The translations under genes were made by a program, and so were the position numbers. 64,000 nt of DNA from an uncultured Prevotellaceae bacterium (GTDB taxonomy: Bacteria; Bacteroidota; Bacteroidia; Bacteroidales; Bacteroidaceae), in contig CAMZCM010000004.1 in NCBI GenBank assembly GCA_947305005.1, positions 1-64,000 on the forward strand, read 5' to 3'. How positions within the stretch are numbered: position 1 is the first letter of the stretch; each line of letters starts with the position of its first letter. The notes beneath the pieces were generated by a model. The model did not search any database, had not been told where the DNA came from, and saw only the letters and a list, made by a program, of their open reading frames with translations. Below are positions 41,371-50,730 of this stretch, one piece after another.

Positions 41371-42456
41371 TCAAATACCGAGTACACACCAACGTACAAG
41401 GGGAATCCGACGAAGGGCTTCGTAGAGCAACGGAGAGAGGGTGAAAACGGCTAATGAAAGGAGCAGATAGATAACTACTGGCGGCAGCTGAGAGTATTCA
41501 TATAACACGCTACCCAGCCCCGCAATCACAAGGTAATGAACAATATACAGCCCATAGCTAGAGCGTGTCATATAGTTGGCATACTTGCTCGTATAGTCAT
41601 ACATTGTATTAAACCAGCCCATCAATGTCAGGCACATCAACCAACCATAAATATTATTCAGGGGACTGGCAAGGTATTCAGGCGATGTGTTATTTTGTCC
41701 GAAAGTAGTAAAGATAAGCGCAATACCTGAAATAATGGAACAAACCATCAACGGTATCCACGCTTTCTTCACCTTCTCTTGTACTCCTTCATGCGAGAAA
41801 ACAAAGTAGCCTAAGAAGAAAGGTATAATGTAAAAGAAAGGCTTGTATAGATTCCAAAGACCATCTAACGACTCGGCCCTTGGGTTGAAGCACAAGGTCT
41901 GTTCACCTGCCCAAAACAGCACCCCCAGCAACACAATGGGCACAATACCAGGATTGCTGCACCAAGCCCATATCTTGTCTTTTACATCAAGTTTTCTGAT
42001 GATCAGCAGTAGCAGCGAAAAGAGCCATAAGTCCTGAATGAACCACAGCGGGCCCGTGCCGCTAATCACACACATGAGATATTTCCCGATGAACGGCTGC
42101 TGCGCCATCACATCACCTGCGCCGGCCACTTGCACATTGAAATACCCAACCATCCACTGAAACACAAACAGACCGATTGTCGCCGGAACCAACAACTTAC
42201 GTGTGCGAGCCTTGAACCATTCTTTGTCAGAATGCTTCTCCAGCGCATAGCGAGCGCTGATGCCCGCCAATATGAATAGTAACGGCATAAACCAAGGATA
42301 TAAGATATACATCACCACATCCTGATATTGTGGCCCGTTTCCAAACCCGCCGATACCACCAAACACCCCCTTGTTGTTGTAAAAATAGATGACATGGTAG
42401 AACAGCACTAAGAGCACCGTCACCCACCGTAGATTATCTATCCAATATTTTCTCAT
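41371..42456 (-). CDS. Acyltransferase family 3 membrane protein
   Basis: This 361-residue inner-membrane protein has about ten spans. The N-terminal family motif with conserved His (NLRWVTVLLVLFYHVIYF, H21) and FMPLLFILAGISARYAL place it in the OafA/WecH/glucan-modification group. It may acylate an exported glycan. It follows the YihY-family gene by 18 bp and is likely cotranscribed with it. It is distinct from the acyltransferase at 2152-3264. Confidence 0.85.
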   Translation of the reverse strand: MRKYWIDNLRWVTVLLVLFYHVIYFYNNKGVFGGIGGFGNGPQYQDVVMYILYPWFMPLLFILAGISARYALEKHSDKEWFKARTRKLLVPATIGLFVFQWMVGYFNVQVAGAGDVMAQQPFIGKYLMCVISGTGPLWFIQDLWLFSLLLLIIRKLDVKDKIWAWCSNPGIVPIVLLGVLFWAGEQTLCFNPRAESLDGLWNLYKPFFYIIPFFLGYFVFSHEGVQEKVKKAWIPLMVCSIISGIALIFTTFGQNNTSPEYLASPLNNIYGWLMCLTLMGWFNTMYDYTSKYANYMTRSSYGLYIVHYLVIAGLGSVLYEYSQLPPVVIYLLLSLAVFTLSPLLYEALRRIPLVRWCVLGI

Positions 42457-42474
42457 TGCTTTTGAATTTTATAT

Positions 42475-43482
42475 CTATTCTTGTCGCCTGTATTGAGAAA
42501 TGAGATCGTGGATGCGGTCTAAGGTCTCCTCTGCCAACTGTTGTCGTGTTTGTTCTTGTGTCATTGGAGCACATTTCTGTGCGGCTAACTCTGATTCGTG
42601 CTGACGGACGAAACTGATTCCGGCACCAAAGAGGCAGATATTCCAGGACAGTTGGACAAACAGCATGAGCAACGGGATAGCTGCAAAGGATCCATAAACG
42701 GCATTATAGCTGGAGAGCCACATCTGTGAGTTGATGTAACCCCACTGCAAGCCCTGAAAGGCAGTACCTGCAATCAGACCCGGAATAAAGGTTGAGCGCC
42801 ATTCAACCTCGGTGTTGGGCATCATCTTGTAGAGCAGGATAAAGGCCAGCACAGCCAAAGCGTAGGGCGAGAGTTGCACCAGAAGTTGAATGCCGTGACT
42901 CACAAACGTGAACGCCGGAAGGAAACTGCCGATACCAGAGAGGAAGATCTGCAAGCCAGAGGTAATGATGATGACAATAGGCAGCAGGAAGAAGACGCTG
43001 ATGTAGTTGATGGCACTACGGTAAATATTACGCGAAGTACGCACCTGCCAGATGCGGTTGAAAGCTGTCTCGATGTTGGAGGTCAGGCTGTAGAGGGTGT
43101 AGAACAACATGACAAGGCCAACACCGATGAACACGCCGCCACGCGCCCGTTCCAAGTAGGAGTTGACGAAGTTCATAATGGTTTCTGTCATCTCCGGCGA
43201 AAAGTTGACATTGGCCTTCAACTTCTCTTCTATAAGCTGTCCAAAGCCGAAGCCACGGGCTATGGCAAATACGATAGCCAAAATGGGGACAGCACCGAGG
43301 ATACTGGAGTAGGTCAATGCTGCCGCATGAGCCGACAGGTTACGATTAAGAAACAACTCCACCGACAGAATCAGCCGACGCACAGTATGCACGAAGATGC
43401 ATGTGGGTAGCTGCCAACAGCTATCGTCGAAACTCCAAAGGTTTCCGTGACGGAATAAGGAAATCAATTTTTTCAGGGACAT
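42475..43482 (-). CDS. YihY/BrkB-family membrane protein
   Basis: This 335-residue inner-membrane protein has about six spans and the family segment NRNLSAHAAALTYSSILGAVPILAIVFAIARGFG near residues 45-78. PLLMLFVQLSWNICLFGAGISFV lies near the end. The family was once called ribonuclease BN by mistake, and its function is unsettled (transport or envelope roles have been proposed). ATG 43482 is chosen because the promoter (TACTTTTG, minus strand 43540-43533) lies downstream of the longer alternative starts. Confidence 0.85.
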   Translation of the reverse strand: MSLKKLISLFRHGNLWSFDDSCWQLPTCIFVHTVRRLILSVELFLNRNLSAHAAALTYSSILGAVPILAIVFAIARGFGFGQLIEEKLKANVNFSPEMTETIMNFVNSYLERARGGVFIGVGLVMLFYTLYSLTSNIETAFNRIWQVRTSRNIYRSAINYISVFFLLPIVIIITSGLQIFLSGIGSFLPAFTFVSHGIQLLVQLSPYALAVLAFILLYKMMPNTEVEWRSTFIPGLIAGTAFQGLQWGYINSQMWLSSYNAVYGSFAAIPLLMLFVQLSWNICLFGAGISFVRQHESELAAQKCAPMTQEQTRQQLAEETLDRIHDLISQYRRQE

Positions 43483-43532
43483 CTTTTCCGGATTGAATAC
43501 AACTCGCCACGATATTTTATTGAATGGCAGTG

Positions 43533-43540
43533 CAAAAGTA
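43533..43540 (-). promoter_or_regulatory. -7 element TACTTTTG of the YihY-family gene
   Basis: Minus-strand TACTTTTG lies 50 bp upstream of ATG 43482, in the divergent gap with the GH92 gene. Confidence 0.55.
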
Positions 43541-43582
43541 ATGTTTTTCTTCATAAGGAGTGGTCGTTTGAACGTTTTTTTA

Positions 43583-43590
43583 TACCTTTG
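43583..43590 (+). promoter_or_regulatory. -7 element TACCTTTG of the GH92 gene
   Basis: TACCTTTG followed by GAGCCG lies 32 bp upstream of ATG 43623. The -33 match is not ideal. Confidence 0.6.
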
Positions 43591-43622
43591 GAGCCGAAAA
43601 CGACAAAAAGCACCAAGAGAAT

Positions 43623-45845
43623 ATGAAAAAAACACTTCTTTTCCTGTTCCTTATGCACTGGATCATGCTTCCCTTGCAGGCTGAGGATTACACGCAGTAT
43701 ATCAATCCGTTTATCGGTACTCAGACCGACGAGAGCGGCGCCCTGAGCGGTAGCACGTTCCCCGGACCCACGATGCCGCAGGGGATGGTGCAGTTGAGTC
43801 CTGAGACGGAGAACATGGTGACCTATGACCCCTGTTCGGGCTACGACTACAACAAGAACAAGATATATGGCTTCACACATACGCATCTGAGCGGAACGGG
43901 TTGCACGGACCTGATTGACGTGAGTCTGATGCCACTGTGCAGCGCGGTGACACCTGAACAACTGAAAGCCGCCGACTTCGGGCAGACCTACAACCACGAC
44001 GCTGAGGCTGCGCGTGCAGGATATTATATGGTGATGCTTCAGGAGAGCGGGGTAAAGGTGGAGCTGTCGGCTACCACACGAACCGGCATCCATCGCTACA
44101 CCTTCCCACAGGGACAGCCGCAGACGGTGGTGCTGGACCTGGACCGCGGTACTTTTCGTGGCGAAGCGTACTATTCCCGACGTCGCACCTACGACATCAT
44201 CCAGAGCCAGCTGCGCATTGTAGATGACCATACTATTGAGGGTTACCGCGTCATCACGGGATGGGCCAAGTTGCGCAAGATCTATTTCCGCGCTGAGTTC
44301 TCTCGTCCGATTGCGAGCCGTCTGCTGATGGATGGCGGTCGCAATGCCGGCGGCAGCGATGTTATAAATGGCCGAACCTTGCGTGCAGCACTGACCTTCG
44401 ATGCCGCTCAGAGTAACGAACTGATGGTAAAAGTGGCTATCTCACCTGTAGATAATCAAGGCGCCCGTCAGAACATGAGTGCTGAGGCTGCAAGCTGGGA
44501 TTTCAATACTTACGTGCAGGCTGCCCACGACGCTTGGCAGCGTGAGCTGCAGCGCATTGACATCGAGGGCACAAAGGACCAGAAGACCATTTTCTATACA
44601 GGCCTGTACCATGTATTAATGCAACCGAACACGATGAGTGATGTGGACGGTCGTTATATGGACACAAACTACGAGATTAAGCAAATGCCTGTAGGTCATA
44701 CCTATCACAGCACCTTCAGCCTGTGGGACACTTTCCGCGCCGCCCACCCGCTCTATACACTTATAGCCCCCAACGTAGCCGCTCAGTTCGTCCGTGACAT
44801 GGTGTTACACCACGAGACCTACGGCTACCTGCCTATTTGGGATTTATGGGGACAGGACAACTATTGTATGATTGGTAACCACGCCATCCCTGTAATCGCC
44901 GATGCTATCATAGCCGAAATTCCTGGCATCGATGTAGAGTCTGCCTATCGTGCAATGGTGGAGAGCAGCACGCGCAGCCATCCCAACTCACCTTTTGAAG
45001 TGTGGGAACAATATGGCTATTACCCCGAGCCTTTACAGGGCATGAGTGTCAGCATCACTTTGGAACAAGCTTTCGATGACTGGTGTGTGGCGGCTGTGGC
45101 CAAGAAACTGGGTAAGCAGGAGGACTATGAGCGCTTCACCCGTCGTAGTCTGTTCTACCGTAACCTGTTCGATCCCGCTACCGGCTTCTTCCGTCCGAAG
45201 AACGAGAAGGGCGAGTGGATGCCGGGCTTTGACCCGCTGAGCTACGAGCAGTCGTGTTTCATCGAGGGTAATGCCTGGCAGTATATGTGGTTTGTTCCCC
45301 ACGATCCTCAGGGTCTGATCCAGCTCTTCGGCGGCAACAAACCTTTCCTGAAGAAACTCGACGAGAACTTCTCACTCACAGCCACCAGCGGTGAGGTGAA
45401 CGGCAATGCCAGCGGCTTCATCGGACAGTATGCTCACGGCAATGAGCCCAGCCACCATACCGTCTATCTCTATAACTACGCGGGCAAACCTGAGCGCACT
45501 CAGGAACTGGTAGAGCAAGTGCGTAGCGAATTCTATCGTGCCTCACCCTGCGGCTATGCCGGCAATGATGACTGCGGACAGATGTCGGCTTGGTATATTT
45601 TCTCTGCCTTAGGCTTTTATCCCTTCAATGCTGGCGCTGCCACCTACACCATCGGCACACCGCTCTACACTCGCGCGACTCTGCACTTGGCTGGCGGCAA
45701 GGACTTTGTCATTTCAGCGCCCAACAAAACAGCCTCACGCATTCATGTAAAGAGTGTGAAGCTAAATGGTAAAACGCTGAAAGATATGACGCTGACGCAT
45801 CAGCAAATCATGGCTGGCGGTCAATTGGACTTTGTCATGAAATAA
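43623..45845 (+). CDS. GH92 alpha-mannosidase
   Basis: This 740-residue secreted enzyme has a signal peptide (residues 1-19). The N-terminal beta-sandwich opens YTQYINPFIGTQTDESGALSGSTFPGPTMPQGMVQLSPET, quoted here only as a landmark at residues 23-62. The (alpha/alpha)6 domain has FSLWDTFRAAHPLYTLI, YLPIWDLWGQDNYCMIGNHAIPVI and GYAGNDDCGQMSAWYIFSALGFYP. GH92 enzymes are calcium-dependent exo-mannosidases, mostly alpha-1,2, acting on high-mannose N-glycans or yeast mannan. A small lipoprotein and a large hybrid sensor follow on the same strand. Confidence 0.94.
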   Translation: MKKTLLFLFLMHWIMLPLQAEDYTQYINPFIGTQTDESGALSGSTFPGPTMPQGMVQLSPETENMVTYDPCSGYDYNKNKIYGFTHTHLSGTGCTDLIDVSLMPLCSAVTPEQLKAADFGQTYNHDAEAARAGYYMVMLQESGVKVELSATTRTGIHRYTFPQGQPQTVVLDLDRGTFRGEAYYSRRRTYDIIQSQLRIVDDHTIEGYRVITGWAKLRKIYFRAEFSRPIASRLLMDGGRNAGGSDVINGRTLRAALTFDAAQSNELMVKVAISPVDNQGARQNMSAEAASWDFNTYVQAAHDAWQRELQRIDIEGTKDQKTIFYTGLYHVLMQPNTMSDVDGRYMDTNYEIKQMPVGHTYHSTFSLWDTFRAAHPLYTLIAPNVAAQFVRDMVLHHETYGYLPIWDLWGQDNYCMIGNHAIPVIADAIIAEIPGIDVESAYRAMVESSTRSHPNSPFEVWEQYGYYPEPLQGMSVSITLEQAFDDWCVAAVAKKLGKQEDYERFTRRSLFYRNLFDPATGFFRPKNEKGEWMPGFDPLSYEQSCFIEGNAWQYMWFVPHDPQGLIQLFGGNKPFLKKLDENFSLTATSGEVNGNASGFIGQYAHGNEPSHHTVYLYNYAGKPERTQELVEQVRSEFYRASPCGYAGNDDCGQMSAWYIFSALGFYPFNAGAATYTIGTPLYTRATLHLAGGKDFVISAPNKTASRIHVKSVKLNGKTLKDMTLTHQQIMAGGQLDFVMK

Positions 45846-45872
45846 TGAATCAACTAACTCAATAAAACAATT

Positions 45873-46295
45873 ATGAAAGCAATGAAATTTATGTTCGGCC
45901 TGCTCCTCTGCGTAGGAATCGGCCTAATACTGACCTCCTGCAAAAAGGATGAGGATAAGAGTAGTTTGCTGGAAGGTACATGGTCTGAATCAAATGCCCT
46001 TTATTCCGTCACCCTGACACTTGACGAAGATGGAAGCTTCGACTTCAAAGTCACCATTGTTAGCGGCCAAGGAGCAACCATACCAACCAAATTCAATGGA
46101 CACGGAACATACAAATATGCACAAGATATTAATTCTGAGTATGACGTGATGAAAGAAAAAGTCACGACGAATATGCATCTGGTGCTTACCTACACGTCGA
46201 AGTCAATGACTCATACTTTTGACATCATGAAACTCTCCTCTAACCAGTTGGATCTTGAAGACCGTTACGGACAGAAATTCAAGCTGACCAAGTAA
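45873..46295 (+). CDS. Small lipocalin-like lipoprotein
   Basis: This 140-residue protein has the lipobox LTSCKK (Cys23). The rest is a small all-beta domain (LLEGTWSESNALYSVTLTLDEDGSFDFKV, DLEDRYGQKFKLTK) resembling the lipocalin-like lipoproteins frequent in Bacteroidales. No function is assigned. It lies between the GH92 gene (27 bp upstream) and the hybrid sensor gene (21 bp downstream) and may be cotranscribed with both. Confidence 0.75.
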   Translation: MKAMKFMFGLLLCVGIGLILTSCKKDEDKSSLLEGTWSESNALYSVTLTLDEDGSFDFKVTIVSGQGATIPTKFNGHGTYKYAQDINSEYDVMKEKVTTNMHLVLTYTSKSMTHTFDIMKLSSNQLDLEDRYGQKFKLTK

Positions 46296-46316
46296 GTTCT
46301 CTTTTACCATACCCGT

Positions 46317-49300
46317 ATGAGTGTGCGACACCGTATTATCTCCCATCTTTTCGCGCTATGCAGTTTAGCTTGTAGCCCACTCGTCTTCTCAGCACCATTG
46401 GGCTTCAAGAATTACATGTCAGTAGATGGTCTGTCTGACAACCGTGTACTATGTGCTTTACGCGACAGCTATGGTTTTATGTGGCTGGGCACTGCCAATG
46501 GTTTGAACTGCTTTGACGGAAAGCATAATACGGTCTATCGCAATATGGTGGGAACTGCATCCACGTTCGACAATAACACGATCACCTCATTGTTGGAACA
46601 AGACAATAATATTTGGTTCGGCGGTTCCTTCGGTCTTTATATTCACCATCGAGAAGATAATACTTTCCGCCGTTTTGAAGTCAGCACAAAGTATGGTGTA
46701 CTCATCAGTGCTACCGTTGAGAAAATGATGCGCACACAGAATGGACTTGTCTGGATCTGCACTCACGGACAAGGATTGTTCCTCTACAACACCAAGACAG
46801 GCACGCTTACACAAGACAGCCGGCACAATGGTTTCTTCTCTGACATCACGCTTGGCACTGACGGTTTGGTTTATGTTATGAGTCTTGATGGGCACTTGTT
46901 ACTCTATGGACAGGATGGACACTATGAACGGCAATATGACATCCCAGGCTTTGTGACAGATAAGAACAAAACGTGCATCGAGCACGTTGGAAGCCGCATT
47001 TATCTTGGATGTGACCAAGGTCTCTTTCGTCTTAATGCTAAAGCAGGCATCATAGAACCTATCCCTTTGCCTACCGATATAGGTTTTATCCGCGCATTGT
47101 TAGCACAGGATAATCATCACCTTCTTGTAGGAACTGACCATGGACTCTTCACCTACAACTTGACAACTAATACTTTTACACGAGTTGATAACCCGCAGGC
47201 AACAACGGGCGGCCTAAGCGATGAGATGATTAATGGCTTACTCACGGATAACGAAGGTACTCTTTGGGTTCTTACGGATCGCGGCGGCGTTTGTTATCGT
47301 CCGGCCGCTCCCAATAGTCTGGCCATCATTGATGTGCCTTCACGTTCGGCATCCTCGCGCAATTTCGTCAGAGCTTTCTGTCAAACCTACGACGGTCGCC
47401 TATGGGTGGGTACCGACGACGGCCTCTTCATTCTGGATGCCGAAGGCCATTGTACCGTTCCTCCTATACTCCACCATCAAATACCTGAAGTCAGCACGCT
47501 CATCGAAGATGATAATAACCTGTGGATTGGTACGCAACATTCAGGCTTATACATTTTCAATTATCTGACAGGCGAACTCCGGCACCACACGTATTCTGAC
47601 ACACGTCCTTACACAATAGCTTCCAACGAAGTACACAGTCTCCTTCGCACACGTTCAGGTGACATATATGTCGGTACCAGTTGGGGCGTAAGACGCTATG
47701 AGCGCAGGTTTGATCGTTTCATGTTTTTTCGTGAGATCAGCTCTATGACTGCTATCACCGACCTTACAGAAGATTCCAATGGTAATGTTTGGGCAGGCAC
47801 CGATAATCACGGACTTTTTGTTAAGTACTGCAATTCCTCTGATTTCCAAAACGTTTTTAACAATGAAAGCGATGCAAACTCGCTTCCCAGCAACGCCATC
47901 ACCAGTGTCAAGGCTGACAGTTTAGGCAATATCTGGATAGCGACCAAAGGCGGTGGTTTCTGCCGTTTCCTTCCTGAGGAAGAACGTTTTGAGCGCTATG
48001 GTTCCTCTGAGACCCTCATGCAAACGGCTCAAATCAATTTCATTCAAGAAGATCGCGAGCATGCCCTGTGGTTAGGCACTGAAGGATGTTTTATCCGTAT
48101 CCCTCCTGACCGTAAAGCACAAGCAGAAGCCATCTATATCACCAGTGGCAACCAACGGGAACAAAAACCTCGCAATGCCAGTCTCATGGATGCAAAAGGA
48201 CATATTTATGTCGGCAACAATGGAGAAATCCTGACCTTTAACCCTCAGGTCATCACCGTAGGGGCTCCACAGATTCCCATTTACGTCACGGCCATCAACT
48301 TCCCATACGCTGCAGAAGCTGACAAAGAGTTGGACCGACTTGGGCTCAACCATCCTCTCTACGCCACCAAGGCTATTCGTCTGCCTCACACCGACAATAG
48401 TTTCTCGCTACAGTTCGCCTCGCCACGTTTCAGCGGACGAACACTCATCCATTACGAATATATGCTTCAGGGGTTTGATAAGAGTTGGGCACATGGTTCT
48501 GGCAATAGCGAGGTCAGCTATTCCAATGTACCTCCTGGAACTTATGAATTTCTGTTGCGTGAAAGTGGTTCTAATGATCCGTCTTCCTATGCTCGTCTGC
48601 ACATCACCATCCTGTCTCCTTGGTACAGTACCATTTGGGCATACATCTTATACGCCCTTCTGTTAGTTGCCACTATCTTCTTTTTCACCCGTTATGCGAA
48701 CCGACGTCTCCGCCGTCGTTACGAAGCACGTATGGAAGAGTATAAGTTGCTTCAGGAAAAAGAGAACTTCCAGTCGAAGATCAACTTCTTCATTAATCTT
48801 GTCCATGAGATTCGCACCCCTCTCAGCCTTATCAGCTTGCCGCTAGAGCAAATGGAAGAGGGTGAACTATCTAACGAAAACCGCAATCACGTCCATGCCA
48901 TTCGTCGCAATACTAATTACCTTCTCGGCATCACCAACCAATTATTGGATTTCCAGAAAGTGGAAAATGGAAGTGACATTCATTTGAATTTGTCGCGCTG
49001 TGATGTAGGTCACCTGCTTGACGATATTTACCGGCAGTTCAAAGATCCCATGAAAGTACAAGGGCAATCGTTGCAGCTGCAGTTGCCTGACAGCCCTGTC
49101 ATTTCCTCTTTGGATCAGAGCAAGATTTCCAAGGTGATGATGAACCTGTTGGGCAATGCCCTCAAATACGCTAAATCAGAGGTGATTATCCGTCTGGAAC
49201 AGGAAGAAGACACCTTCAGTATCTCAGTTATTGATGATGGCCCTGGCGTTCCGGAGAGCGAACGCGAACGTATCTTCGACGTCTATTATCAGATTGCCGG

Positions 49301-50315
49301 CGATGTTACGGCTGCTAACCTTGGCACGGGTCTCGGGCTCTCCTACGCAAAGATGTTGGCAAAGGCACACAACGGCGACATTCATTATGAGAATGCTGTT
49401 GGCGGCGGATCCGTATTCAGACTAACTTTGCCCATTACAACAACGGTATCACATGCGACCTCGTCTGACCTCCCAATCAAGGAATGCGAAGAAACTGCAG
49501 AAGGAGAGCAGCCAGAGATTACAGAAGCTTCGCGCTCTTTCCGTATCCTACTGGTTGAGGACAACGAAGAGCTACTACGGGCAACAGGCGATGGATTACG
49601 TAAATGGTTCCATGTTATGAAAGCCCACAATGGCGTAGAGGCTTTAGATGTGCTACGTTATCACGATATTGATGTCATCGTCTCTGACGTGATGATGCCC
49701 CGCATGGATGGTAATGAACTATGCAGACAGATTAAATCCAATATCAACTACTCCCACATCCCCGTCATCCTGCTCACAGCCAAGACTACGGTGGAAGCCA
49801 AGCTCGAAGGTATGCAAAGCGGTGCTAACATCTACCTTGAGAAGCCGTTCTCCATGAAGCAGTTGCACTTGCAGATAACCAGCCTGCTGCAAATGAGACA
49901 AAGCTTCTACGAGCGGATGAGGCAATTGGACGGTACACAAGCAGCAATCAGTGTTGACAATGAGTTCGGCATGAACCAGCAGGATATTCTGTTTGTGGAG
50001 CGCCTGCAGGAACTTGTCGAAGCGAACATGCGCTATGAAGAGTTCTCCATTGACGTCCTCGCAGAAGAGATGAACATGAGTCGCAGTAGCTTCTACCGTA
50101 AGATTAAAGCACTTACAGACCTCACGCCAGTAGATTACATGAAGACCCAGCGACTCAACCGTGCGGCTCAAATGTTACGTCAAGGAGAACGAATCACAGA
50201 CGTGGCAGTTCAGGTTGGCTTCACTTCCAGTTCCTATTTTGCCAAGTGCTTCCGTGCTCAATTTGGTGTTTTACCTAAAGAATATCTCACCACCCTTAAA
50301 AATCATACTTCATAG
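46317..50315 (+). CDS. Hybrid two-component system regulator (HTCS)
   Basis: This 1332-residue one-protein signalling system spans the inner membrane. A signal sequence (1-25) precedes two periplasmic beta-propellers of Reg_prop repeats (about 30-690) and a Y_Y_Y domain (about 690-765, VPPGTYEFLLRESG). One TM span (about 770-792) follows. The histidine kinase has His830 in LVHEIRTPLS and an HATPase (DDGPGVPESERERIFDVYYQ, GTGLGLSY). The receiver has Asp1124 in VSDVMMPRMDG, and the AraC HTH is at about 1220-1325. Such regulators bind oligosaccharides and switch on polysaccharide-utilisation genes. The adjoining GH92 suggests a mannan or N-glycan signal. Confidence 0.95.
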   Translation: MSVRHRIISHLFALCSLACSPLVFSAPLGFKNYMSVDGLSDNRVLCALRDSYGFMWLGTANGLNCFDGKHNTVYRNMVGTASTFDNNTITSLLEQDNNIWFGGSFGLYIHHREDNTFRRFEVSTKYGVLISATVEKMMRTQNGLVWICTHGQGLFLYNTKTGTLTQDSRHNGFFSDITLGTDGLVYVMSLDGHLLLYGQDGHYERQYDIPGFVTDKNKTCIEHVGSRIYLGCDQGLFRLNAKAGIIEPIPLPTDIGFIRALLAQDNHHLLVGTDHGLFTYNLTTNTFTRVDNPQATTGGLSDEMINGLLTDNEGTLWVLTDRGGVCYRPAAPNSLAIIDVPSRSASSRNFVRAFCQTYDGRLWVGTDDGLFILDAEGHCTVPPILHHQIPEVSTLIEDDNNLWIGTQHSGLYIFNYLTGELRHHTYSDTRPYTIASNEVHSLLRTRSGDIYVGTSWGVRRYERRFDRFMFFREISSMTAITDLTEDSNGNVWAGTDNHGLFVKYCNSSDFQNVFNNESDANSLPSNAITSVKADSLGNIWIATKGGGFCRFLPEEERFERYGSSETLMQTAQINFIQEDREHALWLGTEGCFIRIPPDRKAQAEAIYITSGNQREQKPRNASLMDAKGHIYVGNNGEILTFNPQVITVGAPQIPIYVTAINFPYAAEADKELDRLGLNHPLYATKAIRLPHTDNSFSLQFASPRFSGRTLIHYEYMLQGFDKSWAHGSGNSEVSYSNVPPGTYEFLLRESGSNDPSSYARLHITILSPWYSTIWAYILYALLLVATIFFFTRYANRRLRRRYEARMEEYKLLQEKENFQSKINFFINLVHEIRTPLSLISLPLEQMEEGELSNENRNHVHAIRRNTNYLLGITNQLLDFQKVENGSDIHLNLSRCDVGHLLDDIYRQFKDPMKVQGQSLQLQLPDSPVISSLDQSKISKVMMNLLGNALKYAKSEVIIRLEQEEDTFSISVIDDGPGVPESERERIFDVYYQIAGDVTAANLGTGLGLSYAKMLAKAHNGDIHYENAVGGGSVFRLTLPITTTVSHATSSDLPIKECEETAEGEQPEITEASRSFRILLVEDNEELLRATGDGLRKWFHVMKAHNGVEALDVLRYHDIDVIVSDVMMPRMDGNELCRQIKSNINYSHIPVILLTAKTTVEAKLEGMQSGANIYLEKPFSMKQLHLQITSLLQMRQSFYERMRQLDGTQAAISVDNEFGMNQQDILFVERLQELVEANMRYEEFSIDVLAEEMNMSRSSFYRKIKALTDLTPVDYMKTQRLNRAAQMLRQGERITDVAVQVGFTSSSYFAKCFRAQFGVLPKEYLTTLKNHTS

Positions 50316-50354
50316 CGTCTTTTTCTCGCACCTGCATGTATCATAAATAATTAT

Positions 50355-50490
50355 AATGCCGAGAGGGTAAGGAGCGATTCAAGAATCGACTGAATGTCGA
50401 TTCAGCGCGACTGGCCGGAACTTATCTCCTAAGTGGAGGGCGGGTGCGGAACGCTGCGAAAGGACCTTTTGAACCCGGTTCGCGAACGTA
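50355..50490. ncRNA. Structured GC-rich intergenic stretch, possible small RNA
   Basis: Between the HTCS gene and tRNA-Ser there is no credible ORF, but several stems occur close together. GAATCGAC/GTCGATTC pairs exactly around a 5-nt loop (50383-50403), CTCC/GGAG lies at 50426-50438, and CGGGT (50441) pairs with ACCCG (50473-50477). The palindrome TTCGCGAA follows at 50479-50486. The stretch is more GC-rich than other gaps here. It matches no RNA family I can recognise; strand is undetermined. Confidence 0.35.
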
Positions 50491-50491
50491 A

Positions 50492-50517
50492 AAGAGACAG
50501 CCTTAAGGCTGTCTCTT
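50492..50517 (-). terminator. Hairpin downstream of tRNA-Ser
   Basis: The 26-bp perfect palindrome AAGAGACAGCCTT/AAGGCTGTCTCTT is followed by TTTTACG on the minus strand. It lies 4 bp past the tRNA 3' end. Confidence 0.75.
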
Positions 50518-50521
50518 GAAG

Positions 50522-50606
50522 CGGAGAGAGAGGGATTCGAACCCCCGGTACCTTGCGGTACGGCGGTTTTCAAGACCGCTGTAATCGACCACTCTACCAT
50601 CTCTCC
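50522..50606 (-). tRNA. tRNA-Ser (anticodon UGA)
   Basis: The minus-strand cloverleaf has acceptor stem GGAGAGA/TCTCTCC, anticodon stem GCGGT/ACCGC around loop CTTGAAA (UGA, reading UCA), a long class II variable arm (GTACCGCAAGGTAC) and T-arm GGGGGTTCGAATCCC. CCA is not encoded. A TACCTTTG -7 element lies upstream at 50629-50622. Confidence 0.95.
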
Positions 50607-50621
50607 GAGTGATTTCGGGCG

Positions 50622-50629
50622 CAAAGGTA
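50622..50629 (-). promoter_or_regulatory. -7 element TACCTTTG of tRNA-Ser
   Basis: Minus-strand TACCTTTG lies 15 bp before the tRNA 5' end. The region just upstream (50638-50668) is a GTTGAAA tandem repeat. Confidence 0.6.
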
Positions 50630-50637
50630 ATAAAAAG

Positions 50638-50668
50638 TTTAGAGTTGAAAGTTGAAAGTTGAAAGTTT
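50638..50668. repeat. GTTGAAA heptamer tandem repeat
   Basis: AGAGTTGAAAGTTGAAAGTT contains successive 7-bp GTTGAAA units followed by a T-run. It is one of several such strings in the window. Confidence 0.7.
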
Positions 50669-50730
50669 TTTTTGTTTAAGGTGATTTTTTTGATTTCCAC
50701 CTTTAATTTTCACTCTTCAATCTTTCATCC

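Noticed and set aside
50379-50624. 81-codon ORF across tRNA-Ser
   Set aside because: It is a translation of the tRNA and its flanks, not a protein gene.
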